NCBI RefSeq assembly: GCF_007954265.1
Contig: NZ_VOLS01000014.1
Coordinates: 1-64,000 of the forward strand
Direction: 5' to 3'
DNA: 64,000 bases
Source of the DNA: Colwellia sp. C1TZA3
GTDB taxonomy: Bacteria > Pseudomonadota > Gammaproteobacteria > Enterobacterales > Alteromonadaceae
In this document: positions 27,863-37,664 of the stretch, piece by piece
Layout: each line of letters begins with the position of its first letter
Numbering within the stretch: position 1 is the stretch's first letter
The notes under the pieces: model-generated
Database searches by the model: none
What the model was told of the DNA's origin: nothing
What the model saw: the letters and a program-made list of their open reading frames with translations, nothing else
Program-made: the position numbers and the translations under genes

Positions 27863-30800
27863 AAAATTTAAATGCCAATACCATTGAGCTCCAAGGTAAA
27901 CATTTAATTGAAGCCAGTGCCGGTACTGGTAAAACTCATAATATCACCCGAATATTTTTACGCTTATTGTTAGAGCGAGAATTACCGATTGAACAAATCC
28001 TAGTGATGACTTTCACCAAAGACGCGACAGAAGAAATTCGTGGTCGTATTGATGATTTTATTCGAGAAAGCTTACACAGCTGGGACAATTTAATTATTCA
28101 CGATAATTATTTTAAAGCCTTAAACCAAAATCTGGTTAATAAAAATATCAGTAGTCGTGAGGTAAAAGCGCGCTTAAGCCAAGCCTTATTGTATATCGAC
28201 GAAGCGGCTATTTTTACCATACATGGTTTTTGTAAGCGCGTACTAAACCAATATGCCTTTGCCAGCGGTATTAGCTTTAATGCCCAAATGGAAACCAACA
28301 CCCAAGATATTACCTTAGAAGCCTGCCAAGACTGGTATCGGGTGTTGGCATTAGGGTCAGAAAATAACAGCCAAGCCTTTAAGTTAGTCACCGAATTCTG
28401 GCCAGAGCCGGGCAGTTTTATTAATCAATTTTCCAAAGCGTTAGCGACACAAAACGTCTTGAACGTGCAAGACCCAGAAAATATTAGTGTTGAATTTAAA
28501 GGCTTAGTTGAACAAGCCATTGCGAGTCTAGAGACCAATATAGCGATGTTAACCACCGCACTAATTGAGGTTAAAAAGGGCGTTGAACAAGAAAAACGCC
28601 ATCAAGAGTTAACTCTATTACTCAACTGGTTAGCAGAGCTGTCGGCCGATGTTGCAGGTAAGCACGGCAAAATACCCGATGCTTTTATTGATGGTCGACG
28701 CTATGCCCGCTCGAAAGTGAAAAACGAATTAATTGAAATTTTTACTGCAGTCAATAGCGTTAAAAAGCAACATCCTGATTTAGCAAAACAGATTAATCGC
28801 GCACAAGCCTTGTTGGTGGTGAGAAAGGGCATTTATCATATTCGCGCAGAAATCACTCGTAAAAAGCTGCAAGCCAATGTTATGGGCTTTGACGACTTAA
28901 TTAGCACATTAAACGACTGCCTTACCCATCAGTCAGGGCAAGAGCCTGATCAGGTATTAGCCAATAGTATATTTACACAATTCCCTGTTGCGCTTGTTGA
29001 CGAGTTTCAAGATACCGACCCGCAACAGTTCTCAATATTAAAAGCGATTTATTATCATCAGCCCAGTGCTGCGCTCTACATGATAGGCGATCCAAAACAA
29101 GCTATTTATGGTTTTCGTGGTGGCGACATTTTTGCCTACCTGTCAGCGCGAAACGACTGCGACTATCAATGGTTAATGGATACCAATTGGCGCTCAAGTG
29201 CCTCCATGATCACCGGCTATAACCGTCTATTTTATGGCAATAAATTATCTGGTGAGGCGGTTGATGTTTTTGGCTATCAAATTCCTTATTTACCAGTTAA
29301 AGCCTCAGCTAAAGCGCACGAAAAGGTGTTTTTAGATAGCGAGTTTAACGCGCTACAGTTTATTCACTTTAATGTTGAAGCTGACGCTAAAAGTAAAGAT
29401 GGTAAAGAAAAAGCCGTTAAACAAAGCTATCGTGCGCAAATGTCGGCTTGGTGTGCCAATGAAATTGTCAGACTATTAGCTTGCCCAAAACTCAATATGG
29501 CCAGTGGTGATATTGCCTTATTAGTGCGTGATGGTACTGAGGCGGCGGATATTAAGTTTGCCTTAAACCAATGTGGTTTAAGCAGCGTGTTTATGAGTAA
29601 TCGCGCCAACTTATTGCAAAGTGACGAAACCAAACATTTACTGCAATTATTAAAAGGTATTTTGTTTTTAGAGAATGACCGTTTATATACCGCCGCATTA
29701 GCCAGCCCATTAATGGGCTTTAATCGTGAAAAATTATTGCAACTACAGCACGACGAACAACAATGGCAAGCATTAAAAATTAGCTTTGAAAAACTGCGTA
29801 ATGAATGGCAGTTTAAAGGTTTTATCAGTATGGCATTGCAGTTAATGCATCAACATTTTCAAATTGATGTTAGCAATGCAGATAACAGCTTAGACGATAA
29901 GCATAATGCCGACAGAATATTAACCAACTTATTGCATTTGTTTGAATTGTTACAAGGGGCAAGCCAACGACATCGCCAGCCGCAAGAACTGCTATTTTGG
30001 TTTGAACAACAAAGTCAGATAGACAACCCCGAAGTTGAAGCTGAGCTGCGTTTAGAAAGTGACGAAAATCTCATTCGTATTATTACTCAACATGGCTCTA
30101 AAGGCATGGAATATCCGGTGGTGTTTGTGCCGTTTGCCACACGCCATAAAGACCCACTTAAGTTCGGTAATCGTCATGTCAGCTTTATTGAATTTCATGA
30201 TGAAAACGGTGTTCTGCAACAGAGCCTAGACGGTAACAACGAGGCGAGAGCCGGCATGGCGGCAGAAGCTTATGCTGAAGCTATTCGACTGTTATACGTA
30301 GCAGTTACGCGCGCAGAAAAACGTTGTTATATTCTCAGTACGGCATTTGACCATTATGAAAATTCTCCATTAGGCAAAACCTTGAAATGGTCGGCAGATA
30401 CCGATATCGCGACAAGCTTGCAGCAATTAGCGCAAGACAATCCTGATGAAATAGCGCTTGACGTGTTAGAGAACTATTTAACCGAAGAAACACTATCAGC
30501 AGCAGGGTTAGCCAAGCCAACTTCAGTTACTGCCAATATCCAAAGTACTACTGATGAAATCAATGTTAATGCTGAAAGCCAAGCTGAAGTAGCGCGTTTT
30601 AACGGCAAAATTGAGCGTGATTGGTGGTTAAGTTCATTCTCCGCCTTGAGCAAAAACCTACGTCATAATGGTGTTTCGTCGCCTGATCGAGATAATCAAG
30701 AAACAGAACCTACTGATCAACAAGATAATAACTACAGCACTTTATCAAATAATATTAACGAGTTACGTTTTACCTTAACAAAAGGCGCACAAACCGGCAA

Positions 30801-31620
30801 TTTACTGCATGACATCTTAGAGCAAACGGACTTTTCAGCCCCTGATTGGCAAAAAAGCTGTCATTGGCCACTGGTAAAATATGGCGCCATAGATGGCGTA
30901 ATAGAAAATGCTCCAGAGAGTGGAGTAGAGAGTGGAGTAAAGAGTGAAGTAGAGAGCGAAGTAAAGAGTTCAACAGCGAGCAGCGAAAGCACACAGCAAA
31001 ACCATGGCCAAACACGGCTAATAAAGTGGTTAGAAGAGGTATTGCAAACGCCACTAAGCGCTAATAATAGTTTGTCGCTAGCCCAGCTTGAGTTGCAAGA
31101 TACCTTACGAGAAACCGAATTTTATTATCCCATGCGCTCGGCAAGTAGTAGCCAATTAACAAAATTGCTGACCGAACATAGAAATAATAACACCAGTCGT
31201 AAAATAGCTAAAAAACACCGAGTGCATTTGCCTTCTTATCATCAACTTAAAGGCATGATGCATGGTTTTATCGATTTGATTTTTCAAGCAGAGGGTAAAT
31301 ATTACGTTTGTGATTATAAATCTAGCCATTTAGGCGATCAATATAGTGACTATAACGACGCGGCTATGCGCCATAACATCGAGAAAAATCATTACGACTT
31401 ACAGTACCTTATTTACGCCCTGGCATTACATCGTCATCTAAAATATGCCTTGGCTGACTACGATCCTAAGCAGCACTTTGGCGGTATTTATTATTTGTAT
31501 TTACGTGGTATGAGCAACCAAACTCAGCATCAAGATTGTGGTGTTTATTATCGTAAAATTACCCTCGCAGAATTAGACCAACTTGATGATATTTTTGCTG
31601 GAGAAACCACTAATGCCTGA
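27859..31620 (+). CDS. recB: Exodeoxyribonuclease V beta chain RecB
   Basis: RecB supplies the 3'-5' helicase and the single nuclease of RecBCD. The 1253-residue protein has UvrD-type helicase motifs: Walker A 'LIEASAGTGKTHNITRIF' (K25), motif Ia 'VMTFTKDATEEIRGRI', motif II in 'ALVDEFQDTDPQQFSILK', motif III 'YMIGDPKQAIYGFRGGD' and motif VI 'RLLYVAVTRAEKRCY'. The C-terminal nuclease keeps D1139 ('GFIDLIF'), D1152 and K1154 ('CDYKSSHLG'), with the same 13-residue spacing as E. coli D1067-D1080. The linker near residues 1020-1040 carries a 12-bp tandem repeat. recB overlaps recC by 4 bp and recD by 8 bp, so the three are translated from one message. Confidence 0.95.
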   Translation: MKNLNANTIELQGKHLIEASAGTGKTHNITRIFLRLLLERELPIEQILVMTFTKDATEEIRGRIDDFIRESLHSWDNLIIHDNYFKALNQNLVNKNISSREVKARLSQALLYIDEAAIFTIHGFCKRVLNQYAFASGISFNAQMETNTQDITLEACQDWYRVLALGSENNSQAFKLVTEFWPEPGSFINQFSKALATQNVLNVQDPENISVEFKGLVEQAIASLETNIAMLTTALIEVKKGVEQEKRHQELTLLLNWLAELSADVAGKHGKIPDAFIDGRRYARSKVKNELIEIFTAVNSVKKQHPDLAKQINRAQALLVVRKGIYHIRAEITRKKLQANVMGFDDLISTLNDCLTHQSGQEPDQVLANSIFTQFPVALVDEFQDTDPQQFSILKAIYYHQPSAALYMIGDPKQAIYGFRGGDIFAYLSARNDCDYQWLMDTNWRSSASMITGYNRLFYGNKLSGEAVDVFGYQIPYLPVKASAKAHEKVFLDSEFNALQFIHFNVEADAKSKDGKEKAVKQSYRAQMSAWCANEIVRLLACPKLNMASGDIALLVRDGTEAADIKFALNQCGLSSVFMSNRANLLQSDETKHLLQLLKGILFLENDRLYTAALASPLMGFNREKLLQLQHDEQQWQALKISFEKLRNEWQFKGFISMALQLMHQHFQIDVSNADNSLDDKHNADRILTNLLHLFELLQGASQRHRQPQELLFWFEQQSQIDNPEVEAELRLESDENLIRIITQHGSKGMEYPVVFVPFATRHKDPLKFGNRHVSFIEFHDENGVLQQSLDGNNEARAGMAAEAYAEAIRLLYVAVTRAEKRCYILSTAFDHYENSPLGKTLKWSADTDIATSLQQLAQDNPDEIALDVLENYLTEETLSAAGLAKPTSVTANIQSTTDEINVNAESQAEVARFNGKIERDWWLSSFSALSKNLRHNGVSSPDRDNQETEPTDQQDNNYSTLSNNINELRFTLTKGAQTGNLLHDILEQTDFSAPDWQKSCHWPLVKYGAIDGVIENAPESGVESGVKSEVESEVKSSTASSESTQQNHGQTRLIKWLEEVLQTPLSANNSLSLAQLELQDTLRETEFYYPMRSASSSQLTKLLTEHRNNNTSRKIAKKHRVHLPSYHQLKGMMHGFIDLIFQAEGKYYVCDYKSSHLGDQYSDYNDAAMRHNIEKNHYDLQYLIYALALHRHLKYALADYDPKQHFGGIYYLYLRGMSNQTQHQDCGVYYRKITLAELDQLDDIFAGETTNA
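30916..30975 (+). repeat. 12-bp in-frame tandem repeat in the recB linker
   Basis: Four units of the type GAGAGTGGAGTA and a diverged fifth encode ESGV-ESGV-KSEV-ESEV-KSST. They lie between the helicase and nuclease domains. The unit keeps the reading frame. Confidence 0.85.
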
Positions 31621-33871
31621 AATCATTATTAATAACAAAGCACAAAACGAAAATATTTATACCTCGTTTCAGCATGCAACAAATCGTCTTGATGGTTTGG
31701 TTGCCGTGGACTATTTTTTTGCCAAAGAAATCAGCCAATGTTTGGGTTTTTCCATTGCGAATAGCTTAGCGAATAAACAGACTACTGACACGTCTAATGA
31801 CGTGCAGAGCGATGAGTCGAGTGACTTGTCGAATAATATGTCGAATAATTTGCCAAATGATGAACAATCATTATCAAATCAACAACAATGGTTTCATTTG
31901 TTAATCGCTTTAAGTGCAAGCCTGCGAGACGGTCATAGTTGTTTACCCCTGGCGCAAGTCGCAGGTAAACAACTATTTAGCGATAGCACCAGCGAAAGTG
32001 GGGCGGTGAGCCAAAGTGCTAATGTCAACGAAAAGCCTATAAACAACGTCGCTATTACAACAGGTACTAAGGGGTTTACATTTGCAGACCTTAAAACCCT
32101 AACGGCGCTAATGGAAGAATTACCTTTAGCAGATTTGGAGCAAAAAATAGCCAGTGAGCAGCAACCCATAGTACTTAGCCATGAACGGCTTTATTTACGG
32201 CGTTATTATCAATTTGAGCAAGAGCTAAAACAGCTAGTGCGCGAGCGACGTAACAGCAGCGAGAGGCAAGTTGAATCAGCGATTAATACTGATAAAACAA
32301 CAAGTGATGTTAATGCAATTACCAGCATTATCACCCGCTTGTTTCCTGACTTAGCAGCACAGAGTGAGTTACAAAATAGCGCTATTGATTGGCAAGCCGT
32401 TGCCGTAGCCAATGCGATTAATAAAGACTTTGCCATTATTGCCGGTGGCCCGGGTACCGGCAAAACTTATACCGTGACTAAGCTGCTTGCTGCCTTGGTA
32501 ATGCTAGCGATAGCGAATAGTGAAAACTCAAATCAAGGTAGCCAAAATTTAACTGATGAAAGCTTAACTGATAAAAGCTCAAGCGAAATAAGCGTAAATA
32601 GGGCAAGTTTTACGGCACCACGAATTGCCTTAGTAGCGCCAACAGGTAAAGCCGCGCAACGTTTATCAGAATCAATCACCAATGCGGTTAAAGGTTTTCG
32701 CGGGATTATTGATGACCAAGTACTAGACCTTATTCCAGAGCAAGCACAAACCCTACATAGATTATTAGGCGTTATTCCCGGCCAAGTTAACTTTCGTTAT
32801 CACCAAGACAATAAGCTTGCGATAGATATTTTATTGATTGATGAAGTCTCTATGGTTGATTTACCGATGATGACACGTGTTTTTCGCGCTTTACCAACAA
32901 CCACTAAAGTTATTTTATTGGGTGATGCTGATCAATTACCCTCAGTTGCGGTTGGCAGTGTTTTAGCTGATTTTGCACCGCGCCCTCACTTAGGCTACAG
33001 CGCTTTAAATCATCAATATTTAGCCCAAGTAACCGGTTATCAAACGCTGACAAAAGCTAGCAGCGCACTAGTGGCAGATGAGCAATATAGCGCCGGAGAT
33101 TGTGTGACCTTTTTAATAAAAAGTCATCGCTTTGATGGCGAAGGTGGCATAGGGAGAATCGCCAATCATGTTATTAAAGGCCAATATCAAGAGAGTTGGC
33201 AGTTATTGCAGCAAAGCGATCTACCTAGTAACGACAAGCAACTAACACTATTATCAGGACCTATTGAAACTTGGCTTACACCGCTAGTTGAACAATATTA
33301 CCAAGGCCTTTGTCAATGCGACAAGGTTGAAGATGCCTTTGCTTTATTAGCAAAATTTAGAGTTTTATCCTCAACCCGCAAAGGCCCACAAGGGGTGGAA
33401 AGCCTAAATGCCTTAGTTATTGATATATTGCGTAATAAAGGTGTCATTCCTTTTAATCGCTTTGAATCAAATAACACCTTATACGCTAGCCAGCCGATAA
33501 TGATCAATGAAAATGACTATCGCTTAGGTGTATACAATGGCGATATTGGCTTGTTGTGGCGTAATAGCCAAGGGCATTTAATGGCAGTATTTGAAAATTC
33601 CCAAGGCGGTTATGACTGGATAATGCCCTCACGCTTGCCTAAATTTGAAACAGTTTATGCGATGACCATCCATAAAACCCAAGGCAGTGAGTTTGAACAT
33701 GTCGCTATGGTGTTACCCGAGCAAAAAGACAATAGATTATTATCGCGTGAATTATTATATACTGGCATTACTCGAGCGAAGCAGCAGTTAAGTATTGCCA
33801 GTAGTCAAAGCGTTTGGCAACGTGGCGTAAGCCAGCAAGTTAAACGCCATTCTGGCTTGGCAATAAACTAG
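31613..33871 (+). CDS. recD: Exodeoxyribonuclease V alpha chain RecD
   Basis: RecD is the fast 5'-3' helicase of RecBCD. The 752-residue product has the N-terminal RecD domain ('RLDGLVAVDYFFAKEISQ', 'LIALSASLRDGHSCLPL'), Walker A 'IIAGGPGTGKTYTVTKLL' (K284), motif Ia 'LVAPTGKAAQRL', motif II 'LLIDEVSMVDLPMM', motif III 'VILLGDADQLPSVAVGSVL' and the late 'MTIHKTQGSEFEHV' and 'LYTGITRAK'. The ATG at 31613 is chosen over an upstream TTG at 31583 because GGAG lies 9 bp before it and recD starts typically begin there; it overlaps the recB stop by 8 bp. It is longer than E. coli RecD because of Ser/Asp/Asn-rich insertions (about 45-85, 110-130 and 300-330). Confidence 0.93.
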   Translation: MPEIIINNKAQNENIYTSFQHATNRLDGLVAVDYFFAKEISQCLGFSIANSLANKQTTDTSNDVQSDESSDLSNNMSNNLPNDEQSLSNQQQWFHLLIALSASLRDGHSCLPLAQVAGKQLFSDSTSESGAVSQSANVNEKPINNVAITTGTKGFTFADLKTLTALMEELPLADLEQKIASEQQPIVLSHERLYLRRYYQFEQELKQLVRERRNSSERQVESAINTDKTTSDVNAITSIITRLFPDLAAQSELQNSAIDWQAVAVANAINKDFAIIAGGPGTGKTYTVTKLLAALVMLAIANSENSNQGSQNLTDESLTDKSSSEISVNRASFTAPRIALVAPTGKAAQRLSESITNAVKGFRGIIDDQVLDLIPEQAQTLHRLLGVIPGQVNFRYHQDNKLAIDILLIDEVSMVDLPMMTRVFRALPTTTKVILLGDADQLPSVAVGSVLADFAPRPHLGYSALNHQYLAQVTGYQTLTKASSALVADEQYSAGDCVTFLIKSHRFDGEGGIGRIANHVIKGQYQESWQLLQQSDLPSNDKQLTLLSGPIETWLTPLVEQYYQGLCQCDKVEDAFALLAKFRVLSSTRKGPQGVESLNALVIDILRNKGVIPFNRFESNNTLYASQPIMINENDYRLGVYNGDIGLLWRNSQGHLMAVFENSQGGYDWIMPSRLPKFETVYAMTIHKTQGSEFEHVAMVLPEQKDNRLLSRELLYTGITRAKQQLSIASSQSVWQRGVSQQVKRHSGLAIN

Positions 33872-33925
33872 CCTTTATCACCGTAATTGTTCCTATTTAT
33901 TGAAATTATAGAAGTAAGTTAAGAA

Positions 33926-34495
33926 ATGAAATTAAAAGACATTGAAAAACCCATTTACCGTAAACATCTCAATATTATTATTGTCAGTTTTATTGTTAGC
34001 TTACTGGTATTAGCCTTAGCTTTTGGGCAAGGTATGATCATGCTGTTCGCTGATATCACTAACATAACCCTAGAGCCATTATCCAAAGCGGCAGAAGAAT
34101 TAACTCAAGAAGGAGCAGCATCAGAAAGTAATTTTAGGTATAATTTTCTGGGTGTATTATTTGCACTATTAACCTGTGTTTTTGCTTTACATCGCCTACG
34201 AGCCAGCGCATTTTTTAGTGAAGTTTATTATGTTTGGCAAGTTAAGCAGCAACAAAATGCGATATATCGTAAACTGAAAAAAATAAAAGCCGCTGCTGCC
34301 AATGACAATGTTAATGCACTGGTTATTTTGAATTTTTATTACGCCAGTTTAAAGCAAATTTATTTATTAGATGACAACACCTTAACTATGTCCAAACTCG
34401 ATGCAGATATTAGTGCATTGAATGTGCAGATAGAAAATAAAAATTTAACATTATCCACCGATCAATTTGATAAAGCACTGTTGGCGGATTACTGA
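33926..34495 (+). CDS. DUF3087 family membrane protein
   Basis: The 189-residue protein begins 'MKLKDIEKPIYRKHLNIII', has two membrane spans (about 17-38 and 72-90) separated by a periplasmic loop, and a long cytoplasmic helical part with 'RASAFFSEVYYVWQVKQQQN' and 'ALVILNFYYASLKQIYLLDDN'. This matches the gammaproteobacterial DUF3087 family, whose function is unknown. It lies 54 bp after recD on the same strand and may be co-transcribed, though nothing links it to recombination. The start ATG is preceded by AAGTAAGTTAAGAA. Confidence 0.75.
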   Translation: MKLKDIEKPIYRKHLNIIIVSFIVSLLVLALAFGQGMIMLFADITNITLEPLSKAAEELTQEGAASESNFRYNFLGVLFALLTCVFALHRLRASAFFSEVYYVWQVKQQQNAIYRKLKKIKAAAANDNVNALVILNFYYASLKQIYLLDDNTLTMSKLDADISALNVQIENKNLTLSTDQFDKALLADY

Positions 34496-34530
34496 AATAT
34501 CCATGTAAAGGATATGCCACGAGAGGTTAG

Positions 34531-34615
34531 GTTACTTTAGCTAGTAACAACCTAGACCAAGCCGTAGCCTTTTATCTTGATATGCTCGCAGCAAAACTTA
34601 TAGCAAGGGTATTAA
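34531..34615 (+). pseudogene. Remnant of a glyoxalase/VOC-family gene cut by a miniature element
   Basis: Frame from 34531 reads VTLASNNLDQAVAFYLDMLA followed by AKLIARVL. This is the first beta-strand and helix of a VOC (glyoxalase/bleomycin-resistance) domain, whose members typically begin 'HVTLGSNDLERAVAFYDALL..LG'. A stop codon lies directly upstream in frame and no start is found. The sequence ends exactly where the family A element at 34616 begins, and no continuation was seen after that element. It therefore appears to be a dead gene fragment. Confidence 0.55.
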
Positions 34616-34772
34616 TACCAGTTCCATTAAGCTTGTGATCTTGTTGTGCGCAGGAAAAATAACTCAAGGTAAGGCGCTCGATTAAGCAATAGCTGGCTAT
34701 TGGGAGTGAGAGCAACACAGCCTTGAGCTATTTTAACTAGTACAAGTGAGCAATAACTTAATGGGATTGGTA
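34616..34772. mobile_element. 157-bp miniature element, family A copy 4
   Basis: Ends TACCAGTTCCATTAAG and CTTAATGGGATTGGTA, TA-bounded. It directly follows the VOC gene remnant. It has a few differences from the consensus (for example AGCTTG for AGTTTG and GATTAAGC for GATTGAGC). Confidence 0.8.
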
Positions 34773-34895
34773 TGATATCAGTAGGGTAATTTTCGCACTG
34801 ATTAAATTATTACTTAATATGACCACGCTCAGCTTTGAGCATATAATTAACACCTGAACTTGTTATCAAATAAAACACAGGAAAATATACCGCGA

Positions 34896-35156
34896 ATGAA
34901 GAAGTTAAAAAATGAAGCTGAATTATTGAAAAAAGCCATTGTTATTGGTGAAAATTACGCGAAAAATCGTGGTTATAAAGGCTTTTCAAGCACTAACGCT
35001 GCCAAGGATAAAATTGAAAGCTTATATCGCTTATTAGTCAATGATAAACTTATTCAGCCTTTACCAAAAGATGGTGAAGACCTAGCGAGCATGAAACATA
35101 AGTTATCGTTATGGATTGCCAAACAGTTACCCGCTGATCATCCGTTATTGAAATAA
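34896..35156 (+). CDS. DUF5062-like small protein
   Basis: This 86-residue soluble protein reads 'MKKLKNEAELLKKAIVIGEN', then 'KDKIESLYRLLVNDKLIQPL' and 'HKLSLWIAKQLPADHPLL'. I recall a conserved small gammaproteobacterial family (DUF5062) of this size and pattern; the function is unknown. The ATG at 34896 is preferred since the family begins there; a TTG at 34860 would add 12 residues of unlikely sequence. The TAA stop is followed immediately by a family A element, so the native terminator or downstream region has been displaced. Confidence 0.65.
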   Translation: MKKLKNEAELLKKAIVIGENYAKNRGYKGFSSTNAAKDKIESLYRLLVNDKLIQPLPKDGEDLASMKHKLSLWIAKQLPADHPLLK

Positions 35157-35313
35157 TACCAGTTCCATTAAGTTTGTGATCTTGTTGTGCGCAGGAAAAA
35201 TAACTCAAGGTAAGGCGCTCGATTGAGCAATAGCTGGCTATTGGGATTGAGAGCAACACAGTCTTGAGCTATTTTAACTAGTACAAGTGAGCAATAACTT
35301 AATGGGATTGGTA
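35157..35313. mobile_element. 157-bp miniature element, family A copy 5
   Basis: Begins one base after the stop codon of the DUF5062-like gene (TAA-TACC). Same orientation and length as copies 3, 4 and 6, and nearly identical. Confidence 0.8.
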
Positions 35314-35499
35314 TAAGACCATACCTGCTTATAGCGCTAATATAACATAATGTTTAAGTTACATTAGCGGTGTGTTGGTGGCTTCGAAATTCGTGCATTT
35401 GTTCATCGAAGAATTTTTACAGTACTTTTTATAGTATATTTTTTTACAGTACTTTTTTTTAGTACATCCTTGATAGTCATAGAGAAGCAAACCAGTTAT

Positions 35500-35715
35500 A
35501 TGAATCGTAAAAAGAAAATCAACCAAACTTTAAAATCAAAAATTAAAAAAATGAATGCTAAGCTGCAAAACTCAAGCAAGCCTAAGTATGTCTCTAAAGC
35601 TGACCGTGTGACGGTTGCAGAAAAAGCAGCTGAAATTGATTTAGCTGCTAGCACAGCAAGCTCAACTGAAAGTGATAGTGCTGCTAATACTAGTGCTGAT
35701 AGTGGCTTAAAATAA
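35500..35715 (+). CDS. DUF2986 family small basic protein
   Basis: The 71-residue protein starts 'MNRKKKINQTLKSKIKKMNA' and 'KPKYVSKADR', the signature of DUF2986, a small, highly basic family of marine gammaproteobacteria with no known role. The second half is an acidic Ser/Ala/Thr-rich tail (about 45-71), likely disordered. The ATG at 35500 fits the family start better than the TTG at 35470. Upstream, 35415-35465 holds repeated AGTAC/TTTTTT strings that may form weak hairpins. Confidence 0.7.
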   Translation: MNRKKKINQTLKSKIKKMNAKLQNSSKPKYVSKADRVTVAEKAAEIDLAASTASSTESDSAANTSADSGLK

Positions 35716-35824
35716 GCTATATATTATTAACATGCAGCATGCGATCAGCAAAATTAAAAGTTATTCAGGCCCTATGTAGGTTCTACGTAGGCCTTATCTA
35801 GGCATTATCGCCCATAGGCCTTAT

Positions 35825-36593
35825 GTAGGTTGGACTTTAGTCCATCAAGTTAAATGAAATTTAACCGTGTTCTTATACCTACAGAGCGATAAAAAACACA
35901 TCGCGGCAGGTTTTTGCTGGCTCATCGCATTAATCGCTGGCTTAACAGTTGACGGACTGAAGTCCGACCTACAAAAAATCACCCACGTTAAATTATCACC
36001 AAACATGGCGTAATCACCCATAGGCTTTATGTAGGTTGGACTTTAGTCCATCAAGTTAAATGAAATTTAACCGTGTTCTTATACCTAGAGAGCGATAAAA
36101 CAATACATCGCGGCAGGTTTTTGCAGGTCCATCAGATTAATCACTCGCTTAACAGTTGACGGACTGAAGTCCGACCTACAAAAAATCACCCACATTAAAT
36201 TATCACCAAACATGGCGTAATCACCCATAGGCCCGATGTAGTTTGGACTTTAGTCCATCAAGTTAAATGAAATTTAACCATTTTTGTTTAGATGCTGAGC
36301 GAGAAAACAATACATTGCGACAAATTTTTGCTGGCTCATCAGATTAATCACTCGCTTAACAGTTGACGGACTGAAGTCCGACCTACAAAAAATCGCCCAC
36401 GTTAAATTATCATCAAACATGACATTATCACCCGTAGGCCCGATGTAGGTTGGACTTTAGTCCATCAAGTTAAATGAAATTTAACCGTGTTCTTATACCT
36501 AGAGAGCGATAAAACAATACATCGCGACAGGTTTTTGCTGGCTCATCAGATTAATCGCTCGCTTAACAGTTGACGGACTGAAGTCCGACCTAC
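35825..36593. repeat. BIME-like hairpin-repeat array 3
   Basis: Four type B hairpins (plus strand) alternate with four type A hairpins (minus strand), the same orientation as array 2, with a period of about 200 bp. Spacers carry GCTCATCAGATTAATCGCTC-like and ACGTTAAATTATCACC-like strings shared with array 4. The last hairpin ends 14 bp before the stop codon of the minus-strand crotonase gene. Confidence 0.8.
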
Positions 36594-36606
36594 AAAAACC
36601 TTCATT

Positions 36607-37416
36607 TTACCACTTTTTACGTGCTAAAAATGGCTTGTGCTGCTCAGCTTTATGGCTTTGATTATAAATTTTTCGATGAACATTTTTACCCATTAAAATT
36701 CTAATTTGATAATAAGACTCACGAAATAACACCCAACTTTTGCTACCTTGCCAACTCTTGTTATAGAGCTTTTTATTGGCGGCGATAGCGTCAGGTGATT
36801 GTTGCATTAAAGTAAGGGCGAAGGCTTGTGCATCGGCTAGAGGGGTTGCTGTGATTTCAGTCACTAAATTTAAGCCTAGCGCCTGTTGGCCGGTAAACTC
36901 TTCTGCTGTCATAGCTAGTTTTTTCGCTTGATCAATTGCTAAGAGGCCGCGCAGCGCTATTGTGCCACCCATGTCCGGTATTAAGCCCCATTTACCTTCT
37001 AGGATAGATAATGAGCTGTCTGGTGTAGCAAACCTAAAATCTGCTCCTAGGGCGATTTGTAAACCGCCGCCCCAACATCGGCCATGAATAGCGCAAATAA
37101 CAGGAACAGGAATATCTTGCCAACCGGTAGAGACCACTTGCGCTAAGTTAGCCTGCCAAGGTAAGACCTTAAATAGCAGTTTGATCATACTCATTGGCGA
37201 TTTCATAATAGCTTTAACATCTAAGCCAGAACAAAAGTCGTCGCCATTACCTGATAAAATAACAGCACGAATGTCACGGTTTTTACGCAGTGTTTTTATA
37301 GTCTGACGAATGGCAATAAACATTGGCATATCTAAGGCATTAAGCTTATCAACACGATTAAGTTTAACGTGGGCGATATTATTGGTGATCTCTACACTTA
37401 CGCGTTGCTCAGTCAT
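36607..37416 (-). CDS. Crotonase / enoyl-CoA hydratase family protein
   Basis: The 269-residue protein has the crotonase fold. Visible are 'VKLNRVDKLNALDMPMF', the oxyanion-hole segment 'SGNGDDFCSGLDVKAI' (about 55-70), 'CAIHGRCWGGGLQIALGADFR' with the second oxyanion glycine, and 'LSILEGKWGLIPDMGGT', whose glutamate (E at about 143) occupies a catalytic position of hydratases. It may act in fatty-acid or amino-acid CoA metabolism; the exact substrate cannot be told. The ATG at 37416 is clear. The gene is alone on the minus strand, with a hairpin-repeat array immediately downstream. Confidence 0.85.
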   Translation of the reverse strand: MTEQRVSVEITNNIAHVKLNRVDKLNALDMPMFIAIRQTIKTLRKNRDIRAVILSGNGDDFCSGLDVKAIMKSPMSMIKLLFKVLPWQANLAQVVSTGWQDIPVPVICAIHGRCWGGGLQIALGADFRFATPDSSLSILEGKWGLIPDMGGTIALRGLLAIDQAKKLAMTAEEFTGQQALGLNLVTEITATPLADAQAFALTLMQQSPDAIAANKKLYNKSWQGSKSWVLFRESYYQIRILMGKNVHRKIYNQSHKAEQHKPFLARKKW

Positions 37417-37664
37417 GGCTGTCCTAGCTCAATAGCCTATTAGGCTATAAATATTATGCTAAAGTTACTTAATGGTATGACCAGTACCATAGCGAAAGCG
37501 TTTATCAATGTCTACATTGAGTTAGCTTTGTCTAGGCTGAAAACTTGTAAAAGTAGAGAATTTATCGCACATTGTTAGCAGGTATTGTTAGCATATATTT
37601 TTAGCAGCTAATTATTGTGGCAATATTATACAAAGCATTACATTAAACCTTACGGCGAAATCAC

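Noticed and set aside
31583-31612. Upstream TTG start for RecD
   Set aside because: It would add ten residues without family support; the ATG at 31613 has a proper GGAG ribosome site.
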